A model generated the notes under the pieces. The model had not been told where the DNA came from. It saw only the letters and a program-made list of their open reading frames with translations, and did not search any database. DNA of 57,447 nucleotides from JBCBSS01 sp039819065 (GTDB lineage Bacteria > Bacteroidota > Bacteroidia > Cytophagales > Cyclobacteriaceae), in NCBI GenBank assembly GCA_039819065.1, contig JBCBSS010000026.1:1-57447 (forward strand), written 5' to 3'. Of the stretch, positions 1-10,205 are shown piece after piece; the first letter of the stretch is position 1; every line of letters begins with the position of its first letter. The position numbers and the translations under genes were made by a program.

Positions 1-1
1 C

Positions 2-1327
2 CCATTTGATAATTCCGCTGGGCAGATCATTCAACAGGTTCAAGATATCATGTTGCCTGAAATAATTATTGGCAACAATGTATCTGAAGTAAATACAACA
101 TTTAACCCGTTCCATTGGAGCACTATATTATTTACCATCTACTTGCTGGGGTGCTCAGTGTTTTTCATTCGATTAGCTACTGAAATCCTTAAGGTTAGGT
201 CATTCGCCCAGAATAGAAAGTACAAAAAGAGGTACACAAATGGTTATTTGTTCATAGAAACACAGGGTAAGTTACCCACCTTTTCATTTTTTAATTTGCT
301 GTTCTTTGATAATACAAGGTCAACAAACGACAACGAGAAACAGCAGATCATAAAGCACGAAGAGGTACACATAAAGCAACACCATAGCTTAGATATCATC
401 TTGCTGGAAGTTGTCAAAGCACTAGTTTGGTTTAATCCAATTACCTGGAAGGTCAAAAAACAACTTGCTGATATTCACGAGTTTCTAGCCGATAGAAAAG
501 TAGTAAGAGACGTCGATCAAAAGAAATATGCTTCTCTTTTGGCAAGACAGGCTTTGGATCAATTGGATCTATCTATTGGTAACTATTTCAATAAATCACT
601 TACTGTTCGTAGAATTAAGATGATATCCATGGCCAAGGCAAAAATCAAGGCGTGGAAAGTTATTACCATTCTACCTATAGTGGCCACTTTGATTATCATC
701 TTCTCATGTCAGGAAGTATTAGAAGAACTACACGACAATGACTTATATGTCAATGAGCTCGGCGTTTATAAGTTGGAACAAACCGAGAATATCCCAACAT
801 CGGTTCAAAATATGCTCAAAGCGGATCGAAAGGCCTACCCTGAATTTGAAATTACCTATCGCGAAACAACAATGGCCAATAAGGCTAAGCTATATGAGTT
901 TGAAGAAATGCGATCCAATATCATCATGTCCTTGCACGAGTTTCCTGATAGGGCCAGACTTGGTGTGATATTAAGATCCAACGAAAAGAAAAACGCCTCC
1001 CTGGAAAACGGAATATTCACAATAGTCGAACAGAGTGCTACACCGACCGACGGTTTCGCTGCATTCTATCAGTATATACACAACAACCTGAGCTTTCCAG
1101 AGGAAGCTAAAAAAGCCGGTATTGGGGGTAAAGTATACGTACAGTTTATTGTAGAAAAGTATGGTGAGATATCGGACATTAAAGTTGTCAAAGGTATCGA
1201 CGGATATGGTTTCAACGAAGCAGCAATAGATGTACTAAAAAATGCACCCTCATGGAATGCCGGTATTCAAGACGGACAACTTGTACGTCAAAAAATTGTC
1301 CTTCCCATTAGTTTCGAGGCAAAATAA
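2..1327 (+). CDS. BlaR1-like M56 membrane metallopeptidase with TonB C-terminal domain, 5' partial
   Basis: The reading frame is open to the left edge of the window, so the true start lies outside; the first in-frame ATG is at 50. Seen, numbering from that ATG: a membrane segment around residues 22-44, the zincin motif HEEVH at 103-107, the BlaR1-type stretch HEFLADRK about 45 residues later, a second hydrophobic segment around 210-225, and a C-terminal TonB_C-like domain of about 80 residues (FPEEAKKAGIGGKVYV onward). In the family, M56 proteins are membrane sensors or proteases, sometimes signalling to a BlaI repressor. Bacteroidota often fuse them to TonB_C, where the role is unclear. Any blaI partner would lie to the left. 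The next gene is 230 bp downstream on the same strand, and the gap holds an imperfect hairpin near 1354-1394 without a T-run. The family call is firm; the signal sensed is unknown. Confidence 0.85.
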   Translation, partial: PFDNSAGQIIQQVQDIMLPEIIIGNNVSEVNTTFNPFHWSTILFTIYLLGCSVFFIRLATEILKVRSFAQNRKYKKRYTNGYLFIETQGKLPTFSFFNLLFFDNTRSTNDNEKQQIIKHEEVHIKQHHSLDIILLEVVKALVWFNPITWKVKKQLADIHEFLADRKVVRDVDQKKYASLLARQALDQLDLSIGNYFNKSLTVRRIKMISMAKAKIKAWKVITILPIVATLIIIFSCQEVLEELHDNDLYVNELGVYKLEQTENIPTSVQNMLKADRKAYPEFEITYRETTMANKAKLYEFEEMRSNIIMSLHEFPDRARLGVILRSNEKKNASLENGIFTIVEQSATPTDGFAAFYQYIHNNLSFPEEAKKAGIGGKVYVQFIVEKYGEISDIKVVKGIDGYGFNEAAIDVLKNAPSWNAGIQDGQLVRQKIVLPISFEAK

Positions 1328-1460
1328 ATTTATCCATTACATCCCTTTTTTAGTTCTAATCAATAGCTGCTTTACCACAGCAGAGGCCTTAGAATTGGTA
1401 ACAATATTGACAAAACCATATTTTATTTAAAAAATCTACCCACTCATAGGCTATAATTAC

Positions 1461-1490
1461 TTGACGACTAAGGACTTGTTTGTTATTTTG
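1461..1490 (+). promoter_or_regulatory. candidate Bacteroidota promoter for the TPR-CHAT gene
   Basis: A TTG at 1461-1463 stands 19 bases before TTATTTTG at 1483-1490, one mismatch from the TAnnTTTG -7 consensus. A start near 1496 would give a leader of about 60 bases before the ATG at 1557. This is a motif match only. Confidence 0.35.
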
Positions 1491-1556
1491 CGCTTCAACC
1501 AGCAAATCATGTAGACCTTTCTACATTGATTCAATCAGACAAGACAACAACCGAGT

Positions 1557-4500
1557 ATGAATCTTATTACGAGAACCGCATGCATAGTGGTATTACTCTG
1601 CATGCAGATTATATCCTTTCGTGCCATAGGACAGGGGAGACTAGATAGCCTTAAAATACTTTACGAACAGGCTCCCCTGGATACTACCAAAGCATTCTGG
1701 TTAAGAGAAATTGCCAGTCACCTTTATGATAAGGAAAAATACAATGACCTTGATAGCGTCACAGATGAACTGTTGGTCTTATCAGATGAATTAAATTATC
1801 CAAACGGAGTTCTGTATGCCCATTTTGCCAAAGGAGATGTAGCCAAAAGTGCCGGGCGTTACAAAAAAGCAATTTCTCATTTTTACGAGTACCTCTCTAT
1901 AGCTCAAAAGGTAAATGGGCCTAAGAGCATTACGGTAGCGGACGCTTACAATAATCTTGGAATCAGCTTCAGAAGAAATGGGAACCATGACTTGGCGGAA
2001 GAGTATTACCTTAAAGCATTAGCTATCAAGAGTGAAATTCTTGGGCCAGATCATATTGATGTAGCGTATTTCTACAATAACATTGGAATAATTTACGACG
2101 AGCGGGGGAACTATGATATGGCCTTAGAATACTACAAAAAGGCCCTAGAGATAACATTCAATGCTACCAATAAACAAGATTACAGGCTTTCAATGTATTA
2201 TAATAATATAGGCATAGTTTATCTGTTTAAAGGGGCGCATGACCAGGCCATTGAATGGCTCAAAAAGTCCTTGGCCGTTAGAATAGCTGACCGAGGAGCA
2301 ACGCATAGCTCCGTAGCTAATTCCTACAATAATCTTGGCAGTGTTTACAAAGAAAAAGGTGAGTATGACCTTGCATTGGAATACTTCGCCAAGGCACTTA
2401 ATATTTATAGAAAAACGAGGGGTGAACAGCATATCCTCATTGGTGCCAGCTATGAAAATATTGGTATGACCTACCAAAGCAAAAAGGACTATTCCAAGGC
2501 CTATCACTACCTTCAAAAGTCTCTACAAATTAGCAGAGAAGTGTTAGGAGAGGATGATTTACTGGTAGCCGAAACTTATTATAACTTCGGTGTATTCTAC
2601 AGTGACCAATACTTATACAATGAGGCCCTGCCCTACTTTTTCAAAGCCAGCTTAGTTCAAAAACAGGTACTCTCTGCCAAAAATGCGGTATTAGGAAAGA
2701 CATACCTTGGAATAGCTAAAGCCTTTGAAAGCAAGGGACAGTATCAAAAAGCACTGGACTTTTATCAAAAAGCACTTGTGGCCAACATAGTCGACTTCAA
2801 TGATTCTACGAACTATGAAGCTAACCCCACCATCGAGCACTATTTTGATCAATTCCTCTTGCTTAATACTTTGGTTAGTAAGGCACGCATACTATATGAG
2901 TTGTATGAACGTGAACAGCAATTGGCGTATTTAGAAAATAGCCTCTCCGCTGTACAACTTACTGATATACTGATTGACAAGATTCGACAATCTCATGTAA
3001 ATGCCAGCGATAAACTAAAATTAGGCAAGCTTACGCATGAAGCCTACGGTTTTGCAATAGACATCGCTTGGAGATTAGCTGAAGAGACGGGAGACGATAC
3101 TTTTTTGCATAAGGCTTTCATGTTTTCTGAAAAGAATAAAGCTCCGGCACTAATGGAGTCATTCACTGACTCATTTGCCAAACGGTTTTCAAATATCCCG
3201 GATAGTCTTATAGCTGAGGAGAAGCGATTAAGAACTGAAATTGCATTCTATCAATCTGAGTTAAACGATTTGAAAGTATCAGAAGAAAGTGAAGAAAAGG
3301 TTAGGCAGATAGAAAGTCAAATCTTCAAACGTAAGAGGCAGTTTGAAGACTTGGTAGCATTTTTTGAAACTCAATTTCCCAAGTATCACAGTATCAAACA
3401 CAGCGATAACATAATGGAGGTAAGTGATATCCAAAGAAAGCTTAACTCCGGTGATTTATTGCTCGAATATTTCATACAAAATGAGCAATTGTACATCTTT
3501 TGCATTTCAAAAGATCATTTTAAACTTCTTAACCTGCCTTTCGGCAGTAGGACTCAGACTAAAATTGCTGAATTATTCAACTACTTCAAATATGCGAAAA
3601 CTGAGTTGAACAAAAAGGAAAGGTTATCGGAGTTCAGCGCTTTAAGTCATGAGAGCTACCAGTCCCTCATAGACCCGGCTATTCAATTATTTGAAAATCA
3701 ACAAATAGAACGATTGATAATAGTACCGGATGGCCAGCTTTGGCATATCAATTTCGACATCTTATTGAGTGAGGAAAGCGATGGCGATGATTTCAAGTCA
3801 CTCGATTATTTGATCAAAAAGTACGCACTAAGCTATGCGTATTCAGCCAGTAATTTCTTTAGTAGCAAGCTGAGGGCACCTGGCGAAACCAAAAAAGAGT
3901 GCTTAGCATTCTCATTTTCTGACAAAACATCAGAAAATATTAGACAGAGAGTAGCTTCTACCAGAGCTGATGCAGGTGATTTACCTGGTTCAAGGAGAGA
4001 AATCAGGAATATCTCGAAGGTGCTCAAAGGAGATTATTATTATGGTTCCACAGCTAACGAGCTCAATTTCAAGCAAAATGCTTCTGACTACGCTATTCTG
4101 CACCTTGCACTGCACGGAGATATTAATGAGTCAGACCCAATGAGTTCAAAGCTCTATTTCACCTCCAGCGAAGACACTATTGAAGATAACCTGCTTTATG
4201 CCCACGAATTGTACAACATGGATCTGAATGCGGAATTGGCCGTACTCAGCTCTTGTAATACTGGGGCTGGAAAACTAGCTAAAGGAGAAGGCTTACTGAG
4301 TTTAGGACGCGCGTTTTCCTATGCAGGGGTCAATAGCTTATTGGTAAGTCGTTGGGAGGTTTCGGATGCCTCTTCTCCCGAAATAATGACCTCATTCTAT
4401 CGAGCACTTAAAAAAGGAAAATCAAAAGACGAAGCTTTGCGAATAGCCAAGATAGAATACCTCAATAACGCGGATAACGTGAAGGCTGATCCATTTTATT

Positions 4501-4652
4501 GGGGTGGTTTTGTTGTGTTAGGAAACAACAGTGCTGTTAATCTTAAATTAGTGAGTCAGCAAGACTGGTTCATGTATATAGGTCTTGCTGTGTTGATTAT
4601 GACCGTTCTAGCACTGTTTGCCCGCTATATTAGAATGGCACGTTCCAAGTAG
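1557..4652 (+). CDS. exported TPR-CHAT domain protein (caspase-like peptidase fold)
   Basis: A protein of 1031 residues. Seen: an N-terminal signal peptide (residues 1-26); a long array of tetratricopeptide repeats from about 70 to 420, several of the 42-residue type with YNNLG/YNNIG cores; a helical linker; and a C-terminal CHAT domain. Its presumed catalytic dyad is H853 in the ALHGD motif and C900 in SSCNTGAG. A single C-terminal membrane segment (about 1005-1023) precedes a short basic tail. CHAT domains are clan CD (caspase/separase-like) cysteine peptidases. TPR-CHAT proteins are common in Bacteroidota, mostly of unknown substrate. The signal peptide and C-terminal anchor suggest that TPR and CHAT both face the periplasm (inference). 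It is convergent with the thioredoxin gene, 5 bp away. Both catalytic residues are present, so it is probably active. Confidence 0.85.
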   Translation: MNLITRTACIVVLLCMQIISFRAIGQGRLDSLKILYEQAPLDTTKAFWLREIASHLYDKEKYNDLDSVTDELLVLSDELNYPNGVLYAHFAKGDVAKSAGRYKKAISHFYEYLSIAQKVNGPKSITVADAYNNLGISFRRNGNHDLAEEYYLKALAIKSEILGPDHIDVAYFYNNIGIIYDERGNYDMALEYYKKALEITFNATNKQDYRLSMYYNNIGIVYLFKGAHDQAIEWLKKSLAVRIADRGATHSSVANSYNNLGSVYKEKGEYDLALEYFAKALNIYRKTRGEQHILIGASYENIGMTYQSKKDYSKAYHYLQKSLQISREVLGEDDLLVAETYYNFGVFYSDQYLYNEALPYFFKASLVQKQVLSAKNAVLGKTYLGIAKAFESKGQYQKALDFYQKALVANIVDFNDSTNYEANPTIEHYFDQFLLLNTLVSKARILYELYEREQQLAYLENSLSAVQLTDILIDKIRQSHVNASDKLKLGKLTHEAYGFAIDIAWRLAEETGDDTFLHKAFMFSEKNKAPALMESFTDSFAKRFSNIPDSLIAEEKRLRTEIAFYQSELNDLKVSEESEEKVRQIESQIFKRKRQFEDLVAFFETQFPKYHSIKHSDNIMEVSDIQRKLNSGDLLLEYFIQNEQLYIFCISKDHFKLLNLPFGSRTQTKIAELFNYFKYAKTELNKKERLSEFSALSHESYQSLIDPAIQLFENQQIERLIIVPDGQLWHINFDILLSEESDGDDFKSLDYLIKKYALSYAYSASNFFSSKLRAPGETKKECLAFSFSDKTSENIRQRVASTRADAGDLPGSRREIRNISKVLKGDYYYGSTANELNFKQNASDYAILHLALHGDINESDPMSSKLYFTSSEDTIEDNLLYAHELYNMDLNAELAVLSSCNTGAGKLAKGEGLLSLGRAFSYAGVNSLLVSRWEVSDASSPEIMTSFYRALKKGKSKDEALRIAKIEYLNNADNVKADPFYWGGFVVLGNNSAVNLKLVSQQDWFMYIGLAVLIMTVLALFARYIRMARSK

Positions 4653-4657
4653 AAAGC

Positions 4658-5797
4658 TTATATCTCTTTAAAGATTTCTTCAAGTTTCTTTTCAAGGGCC
4701 TTACCACGTAGGTTTTTTCCTATAATCACGCCATCTGGGTCAAGGAGGAGTGCAAAAGGTATGGCTTTAACATTATAAATCTGCGCGGCTTCGGAATTCC
4801 AAAATTTAAGATCGGAAACCTGAGTCCAGTGTAGTTTATCTTCTTCAATTGCCTTCAGCCAGTCGTTTCGGTTTCTATCTAATGAGACACCAAAAACCTC
4901 AAACCCTTTGTCATTATATTTATTGAAAAGTCTAACTACGTTAGGATTTTCTAATCGGCAGGGCTTACACCATTTTGCCCAAAAGTCTACCAATACATAT
5001 TTTCCTCTCAAAGAAGATAAGCTTACCAGCTCTCCGTCAGGATTAGGCAGTGAGATATCAGGAGCGACTTTGCCAATAGCCAGTTTTTTCATTTGCTCCA
5101 CTTGACTAATAAACTCCTGAGCAATGGGTGAGTCCGGCATTTCATTTTTCAACAAGTCAGACAACTCGAGAAAATAATCAAAGTGCTTATCCTTATCAAT
5201 CCCACTAGTCTGCGCAATATTCATGGCCGCCAAAGATGCACCTGCTTCCCTCAATCGGCTCACCACTTTTTTGTGGTTCTCTGCCTCCATATTAAGGTAT
5301 TGCAGTTGTAATTCGCCTATACGCTCTTTATTACCGGCTTTTTGTGCGTCAGCAAACTCATTATTCAATCGGGCGAATTCTGCTGAGTTCTTCAACGAAG
5401 CAAAAATGGTCTGTATCTCATTTATAAGGTCGTGATCTCTGGAACCTTTTATTTCAACAAACCCTCTGGCATTGTTTCCATCTACATTAACCTCGACATC
5501 GTCTTTATCTAAGATCAGCGTGATAATCTGCTGATTGTAGAAATTCAATCTATAATAACCCGGAGAAACATCGACCACATGATTATAAGCGTTAGTCTGT
5601 TCATCTAACTTAATGGTATCTACAGGCACAGCTTGGTTACCCAAAATCTGTTCAAATATGATTAGTCCCTGTTGTGGATAACTGACAGTTCCAGTCAAGT
5701 TAATACCATCTTGGGCGTTTGATACTTCATTCTGACTCGATGCGGAGCATCCCAAGACAAAAAGGGTGAATATTAGGTATACTGCTTTTATGTTCAT
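4658..5797 (-). CDS. TlpA-family thioredoxin-like lipoprotein with DUF4369
   Basis: A protein of 379 residues. Seen: a lipoprotein signal with lipobox LGCS (lipidated Cys17); an N-terminal beta-rich DUF4369-like region (about 33-120); a helical linker rich in charged residues; and a C-terminal AhpC/TSA-thioredoxin domain (about 243-379) with the active site WCKPC at 276-280. The family are envelope thiol-disulfide reductases acting on periplasmic substrates, and this architecture is frequent in Bacteroidota. It follows gatB by 18 bp on the same strand, so it may be co-transcribed with alaS-gatB, though no functional link is evident. The redox partner and substrate cannot be read from the sequence. 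Confidence 0.88.
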   Translation of the reverse strand: MNIKAVYLIFTLFVLGCSASSQNEVSNAQDGINLTGTVSYPQQGLIIFEQILGNQAVPVDTIKLDEQTNAYNHVVDVSPGYYRLNFYNQQIITLILDKDDVEVNVDGNNARGFVEIKGSRDHDLINEIQTIFASLKNSAEFARLNNEFADAQKAGNKERIGELQLQYLNMEAENHKKVVSRLREAGASLAAMNIAQTSGIDKDKHFDYFLELSDLLKNEMPDSPIAQEFISQVEQMKKLAIGKVAPDISLPNPDGELVSLSSLRGKYVLVDFWAKWCKPCRLENPNVVRLFNKYNDKGFEVFGVSLDRNRNDWLKAIEEDKLHWTQVSDLKFWNSEAAQIYNVKAIPFALLLDPDGVIIGKNLRGKALEKKLEEIFKEI

Positions 5798-5815
5798 CTC
5801 ATTCGGTTTATTTGG

Positions 5816-7303
5816 TTAACTCAGCTTTGATCGGATCAGTTCATTGGCGACTTTCGGATCGGCTTTGCCCCGAGATTTCTTCATCACTTCACTCATGAAC
5901 AGGCCGATAAGTCCCTTCTTACCTTTCTTATAAGCTTTAACCTTATCTGGCATTGATGCTAATACTTCTTCGATTATAGGTTCAATACTACTAACGTCAC
6001 TATCTTGAATTAGATTTAATTCTTCCGCCAAATTTATGGGAGATATGTTCGGACGGTTGATTAGCTCTTTGAACAGTTGTTTGGATGCCGTAGAGAAACT
6101 TACTTTTTGGTCATCTACCAACTCAATTAACTCAGCCATTTGATCCGTGGAAATAGGGAATTCAGACAAAGTCTTGTTTTGATCATTGAGATAGGACTTT
6201 ACTGGACCCATGACCCAATTTGAAGCTGACTTGTAGTTTTTGGTTTTGTCACACAACTCATCAAAATATAACGCCGTCTCCTTTGCATCAATCAATACGG
6301 AAGCGTCATATTCGGGTAATTCATACTGACTCATGAATCTTGCCTTCAACTCATTGGGCAGACTCGGCATGGCTGCACGGATAGCATCAAGCCATTCTTC
6401 TGAGACATGCATCGGGCTCAGGTCCGGGTCAGGAAAATACCTGTAGTCGTTCAGTTCTTCTTTAGTTCGCATACCAGCGGTAGTTCCAGCATTCGCATCA
6501 AAAGTGCGTGTCTCAGATGAGATTATTCCCCCATGTTCCAAAATTGTGATCTGTCTTTCTACCTCATGATCTATCGCTCGTTGTACGTTCCTGATAGAAT
6601 TCATATTCTTGACTTCTACTTTCTTACCATATTCACTGGCAGATTTGAGCATAATAGAGATGTTGGCATCACAGCGCATTGAACCTTCCTCCATATTACC
6701 ATCGCATATATCAAGGTACTTGACCAACCGACGCGTTTCGGTAAGTACAACATGTGCTTCTTCGCTAGACCGAATATCAGGTTCTGTCACTATTTCTATC
6801 AACGGGACACCCGCTCTATTCAAGTCCACTAGGGTATCCTTCTCCCCTTCAACATGAATTGACTTGCCAGCGTCCTCTTCTACATGGATCTTGGTTAATT
6901 TAATTTTCTTCTCGACACCGTTTTTGAGCTTAACCGGTATATAGCCACCGAGGCATATTGGCGTTTTATCTTGAGTAATTTGATAGCCCTTAGGTAAATC
7001 AGGGTAGAAGTAGTTTTTACGATCGAAAATATTGATTCGAGATATTTCAGAGTCACACGCCAAACCCATTTTTATGGCATATTCCACCACTTTGCGATTG
7101 AGTTTAGGCAAAGTCCCGGGGTGTCCAATAGTGATCTCACTGATATTGGTATTTGGTGCATCCCCGAATTGGTTAGAGTCTCCGGTATATATCTTACTGG
7201 CCGTAAGTAATTGGGCATGAATTTCTAAACCAATAACGACAGTGTATTTTTCACTAATCAGGTGGTTTATGTCTAGTTTTTCGGCTGTTCTTGTAGAGGA
7301 CAC
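5816..7303 (-). CDS. gatB: aspartyl/glutamyl-tRNA amidotransferase subunit B
   Basis: A protein of 495 residues, the usual GatB length. Seen: the N-terminal VIGLEIHAQL motif, DRKNYFYPDLPKGYQ, the glutamate/GatB core with MRCDANIS and YRYFPDPDL, and a C-terminal YqeY-like helical domain ending about 490. GatB is the kinase and tRNA-binding subunit of GatCAB, which converts Glu-tRNA(Gln) and/or Asp-tRNA(Asn) to the amidated forms. This implies that the organism makes at least one of these aminoacyl-tRNAs indirectly. gatA and gatC are not in the window. The gene starts 27 bp after alaS ends on the same strand, so the two probably share a transcript. Confidence 0.97.
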   Translation of the reverse strand: MSSTRTAEKLDINHLISEKYTVVIGLEIHAQLLTASKIYTGDSNQFGDAPNTNISEITIGHPGTLPKLNRKVVEYAIKMGLACDSEISRINIFDRKNYFYPDLPKGYQITQDKTPICLGGYIPVKLKNGVEKKIKLTKIHVEEDAGKSIHVEGEKDTLVDLNRAGVPLIEIVTEPDIRSSEEAHVVLTETRRLVKYLDICDGNMEEGSMRCDANISIMLKSASEYGKKVEVKNMNSIRNVQRAIDHEVERQITILEHGGIISSETRTFDANAGTTAGMRTKEELNDYRYFPDPDLSPMHVSEEWLDAIRAAMPSLPNELKARFMSQYELPEYDASVLIDAKETALYFDELCDKTKNYKSASNWVMGPVKSYLNDQNKTLSEFPISTDQMAELIELVDDQKVSFSTASKQLFKELINRPNISPINLAEELNLIQDSDVSSIEPIIEEVLASMPDKVKAYKKGKKGLIGLFMSEVMKKSRGKADPKVANELIRSKLS

Positions 7304-7330
7304 TTTTTACTATTCGATATTTTAAACTTA

Positions 7331-10051
7331 TTAACTCAACAAGCTTTCAGCTTTCTGTATTACTTTGTCTAGTCCAGTCACATCCTTGCCACCAGCGGTA
7401 GCAAAGAAAGGCTGTCCTCCTCCTCCACCCTTGATTTCCTTGGCTAACTCTCTCACGATGTTTCCAGCATTCATATCCCGGTCGGAAATTAACTTGTCGG
7501 AAACCACCACTGAAATCTGTGGCTTACCTGCTATGTCAGCCGCTAAAACCAGGAATAGATCATCAACTTGATTTTTCAAATCAAAGGAGACCTTTTTCAA
7601 TGCATCAGCATTTGGCAGTTTAACCTTTTTAATAATCACATTATTACCTTGAACCGACTTAACTGAATCAAGCAAATCCGCTTTAATAGACTGAGCCTGC
7701 TGCATTTGGACAGCACTCAGTTCTTTTTCAAGTTTGTTCTTTTCATCAAGAAGTGTTGCGATTGCCTTAGAAAGGTCTTTGGGGTCTTTAAGTAAGCCTT
7801 TTATATCTTCCAGCACACCAAGCTGATCATTTACATAATTATTGGCGGTCTCCGCTGTAATAGCTTCTATTCTCCTTACACCGGCGGCTATTGAGCTTTC
7901 AGATACAACCTTAAATAACCCTATGCTACCGGTAGATGTCACATGCGTTCCTCCACACAATTCTACGGAATAGTCCTTGTCGAAAGTGATTACACGTACA
8001 AAGTCTCCATATTTCTCACCAAAAAGAGCCATTGCTCCCATTTCCTTGGCTTGTTCTATGGGTACATTTCTTTGCTCGTCCAATTCAATATTCTCTCTGA
8101 TCTTCGCATTTACAATCTGCTCAACCTTCTCTATCTCCTCATTCGTCATTTTAGAAAAATGAGAAAAGTCAAATCTCAGTATCTTCTCATTGACCAAGGA
8201 ACCACGTTGCTCAACGTGTTGGCCTAAAACCTGTCTTAACGCGGCGTGTAGTAAGTGAGTGGCAGAATGATTATTGGTAGTAAGCGACCTTTTTTGTCCG
8301 TCAACTCTACTTGACCATTTCGCATCAAGTTTTTCAGGAAGTTTGTCTACTATGTGAACGATGAGGTCATTTTCCTTTTTGGTATCAACTACCCGTATCT
8401 TTTCACTTCCAGAATCCAAATACCCTTTATCACCAACTTGCCCCCCACTCTCAGCATAGAATGGTGTCTTATCCAGTACTACCTGGATTAAGTCCTTACC
8501 CTTTTGCTTTATAGTTCTATGCTTCACAATAACTGATTCGGACTCAAGGTTTTCATAACCGATAAATTCCACATTCTCATGGTCCTTCTCTACTACCCAG
8601 TTTCCAGATTCCTTGGCGGCATCGGCTTTTCCTCTGGATTTTTGAACCGTCATTTGCTTTTTGAAGCCCTCTTCGTCCACATCAAAACCACTTTCAATTG
8701 CAATGAGAGATGTCAGATCGAATGGAAAGCCGTAAGTGTCGTACAATTCGAAGGTCAATTCTGCTGGTATTTCTTTTTCATTCTTGGCGAGTAAATCTGA
8801 TTGGATTTGTTCCAACTTTTTCAGCCCTTGTTCTAACGTACGCAAGAATGAAGCTTCCTCTTCCTGTATGACTTTTACTATAAATTCTTCTTGTGCCCGA
8901 ATCTCTGGGAATACATCTTCAAGCTGATCTGCCAATATCGCCACCAAAGTGTGAAGAAAAGGTGACCTGAAATTGAGAAAAGTGTATCCATATCTTACTC
9001 CACGTCTTAATATACGTCGAATGACATAGCCCGCCCCTGAATTAGAAGGTAACTGTCCGTCTGCTATGGCAAAAGATATCGCTCTAATGTGATCTGATAT
9101 TACGCGTAAGGCGATATCAACCTTTTCGTCTTGTCCATATTCTAATCCTGCTTTTTTGGAAACGGTTTGAATTAAAGGCTGAAATACATCTGTATCGTAG
9201 TTGGATTTCTTGTTTTGAATGGCCATAACCAGCCGCTCAAAACCCATACCCGTATCCACATGCTTCGCAGGAAGCGGTTCTAACTGCGTCAGTTCAGCGT
9301 GTTTTTGAGAAGTGGCTTTAGCAACATTTTCTCCGCTAAGCCCTTCTTCGAATTTCTTGAGTTCGGCGGCACCTCCTTTCTCTGGATCCCAAACCCTATT
9401 GAACTGCATGAACACCAAATTCCAAATCTCCACAACCAACGGATCATCTTGGTTGACCAGTTCCTTACCGGGTTTTTGAGCCACTGCCTCGTCACTTCTC
9501 AGGTCGATATGTATCTCAGAACATGGTCCGCAGGGGCCCGTATCGCCCATTTCCCAAAAATTATCCTTTTTGGGCGCATAAATAATTCGATCTTCACTAA
9601 TGTATTGTTTCCAATAATCAAAAGCCTCATTGTCAGCTTCTAACCCATCAGATTTATCACCCTCAAATACTGTAACATATAACCGATCTTTAGGTAATTT
9701 ATAGACTTCAGTAAGTAGTTCCCAAGCCCACTCAATGGCCTCTTTCTTGAAGTAATCCCCAAAAGACCAGTTACCTAACATCTCAAACATGGTATGATGA
9801 TAGGTATCTATCCCAACTTCTTCCAGATCATTGTGTTTACCTGATACTCTTAAACACTTTTGCGTATCGGCCGCTCTAGGATGCTCTGGGCTTTTATTAC
9901 CAAGAAAAAAATCCTTGAACTGATTCATACCGGCATTAGTAAACATTAATGTCGGGTCATCCTTAATAACTAGAGGAGCCGATGGGACGATTTGATGGCT
10001 TTTTTGTTCAAAAAACGTCAGAAACTTACGTCGAATTGACTTCGAGTCCAT
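7331..10051 (-). CDS. alaS: alanine--tRNA ligase
   Basis: A protein of 906 residues, slightly longer than the E. coli enzyme (about 876). Seen: the class II catalytic core (residues 1-250, including RVSGKHNDLEEVG and the TGPCGPCSE loop); the tRNA recognition domain; an editing domain with zinc ligands in HSATH (595-599) and CGGTH (699-703); and a C-terminal DHHA1-type domain ending in the glycine-rich KGGGGGQPFFA stretch. It charges tRNA-Ala with alanine and hydrolyses misacylated Ser/Gly-tRNA-Ala. It is the first gene of the alaS-gatB-thioredoxin unit and diverges from the M23 peptidase gene; the 154 bp between them holds both promoters. All key motifs are intact. Confidence 0.98.
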   Translation of the reverse strand: MDSKSIRRKFLTFFEQKSHQIVPSAPLVIKDDPTLMFTNAGMNQFKDFFLGNKSPEHPRAADTQKCLRVSGKHNDLEEVGIDTYHHTMFEMLGNWSFGDYFKKEAIEWAWELLTEVYKLPKDRLYVTVFEGDKSDGLEADNEAFDYWKQYISEDRIIYAPKKDNFWEMGDTGPCGPCSEIHIDLRSDEAVAQKPGKELVNQDDPLVVEIWNLVFMQFNRVWDPEKGGAAELKKFEEGLSGENVAKATSQKHAELTQLEPLPAKHVDTGMGFERLVMAIQNKKSNYDTDVFQPLIQTVSKKAGLEYGQDEKVDIALRVISDHIRAISFAIADGQLPSNSGAGYVIRRILRRGVRYGYTFLNFRSPFLHTLVAILADQLEDVFPEIRAQEEFIVKVIQEEEASFLRTLEQGLKKLEQIQSDLLAKNEKEIPAELTFELYDTYGFPFDLTSLIAIESGFDVDEEGFKKQMTVQKSRGKADAAKESGNWVVEKDHENVEFIGYENLESESVIVKHRTIKQKGKDLIQVVLDKTPFYAESGGQVGDKGYLDSGSEKIRVVDTKKENDLIVHIVDKLPEKLDAKWSSRVDGQKRSLTTNNHSATHLLHAALRQVLGQHVEQRGSLVNEKILRFDFSHFSKMTNEEIEKVEQIVNAKIRENIELDEQRNVPIEQAKEMGAMALFGEKYGDFVRVITFDKDYSVELCGGTHVTSTGSIGLFKVVSESSIAAGVRRIEAITAETANNYVNDQLGVLEDIKGLLKDPKDLSKAIATLLDEKNKLEKELSAVQMQQAQSIKADLLDSVKSVQGNNVIIKKVKLPNADALKKVSFDLKNQVDDLFLVLAADIAGKPQISVVVSDKLISDRDMNAGNIVRELAKEIKGGGGGQPFFATAGGKDVTGLDKVIQKAESLLS

Positions 10052-10205
10052 GAATACTACTTTATTTTGTAATTTTGCACCTTTAAATTACTCAGGACAG
10101 GAAATCTTAAACTACTAATTAACTAATGTCGAGTGCCTGTTGTTTTTCCTAAGTAGCCTTTACTGAGCCCGACAAAATTAGAAGTTTTAGCATAGACTTA
10201 TATAA

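Noticed and set aside
2..1327. BlaR1-type beta-lactam resistance regulator
   Set aside because: There is no penicillin-binding sensor domain; the C-terminus is TonB-like and no beta-lactamase or BlaI gene is seen.
1354..1394. Hairpin after the M56 gene as a terminator
   Set aside because: The stem is interrupted and no T-run follows.
1557..4652. TPR-CHAT protein as part of a type III-E CRISPR (Craspase-like) system
   Set aside because: No cas genes or repeat arrays are in the window, and the protein has a signal peptide and membrane anchor.
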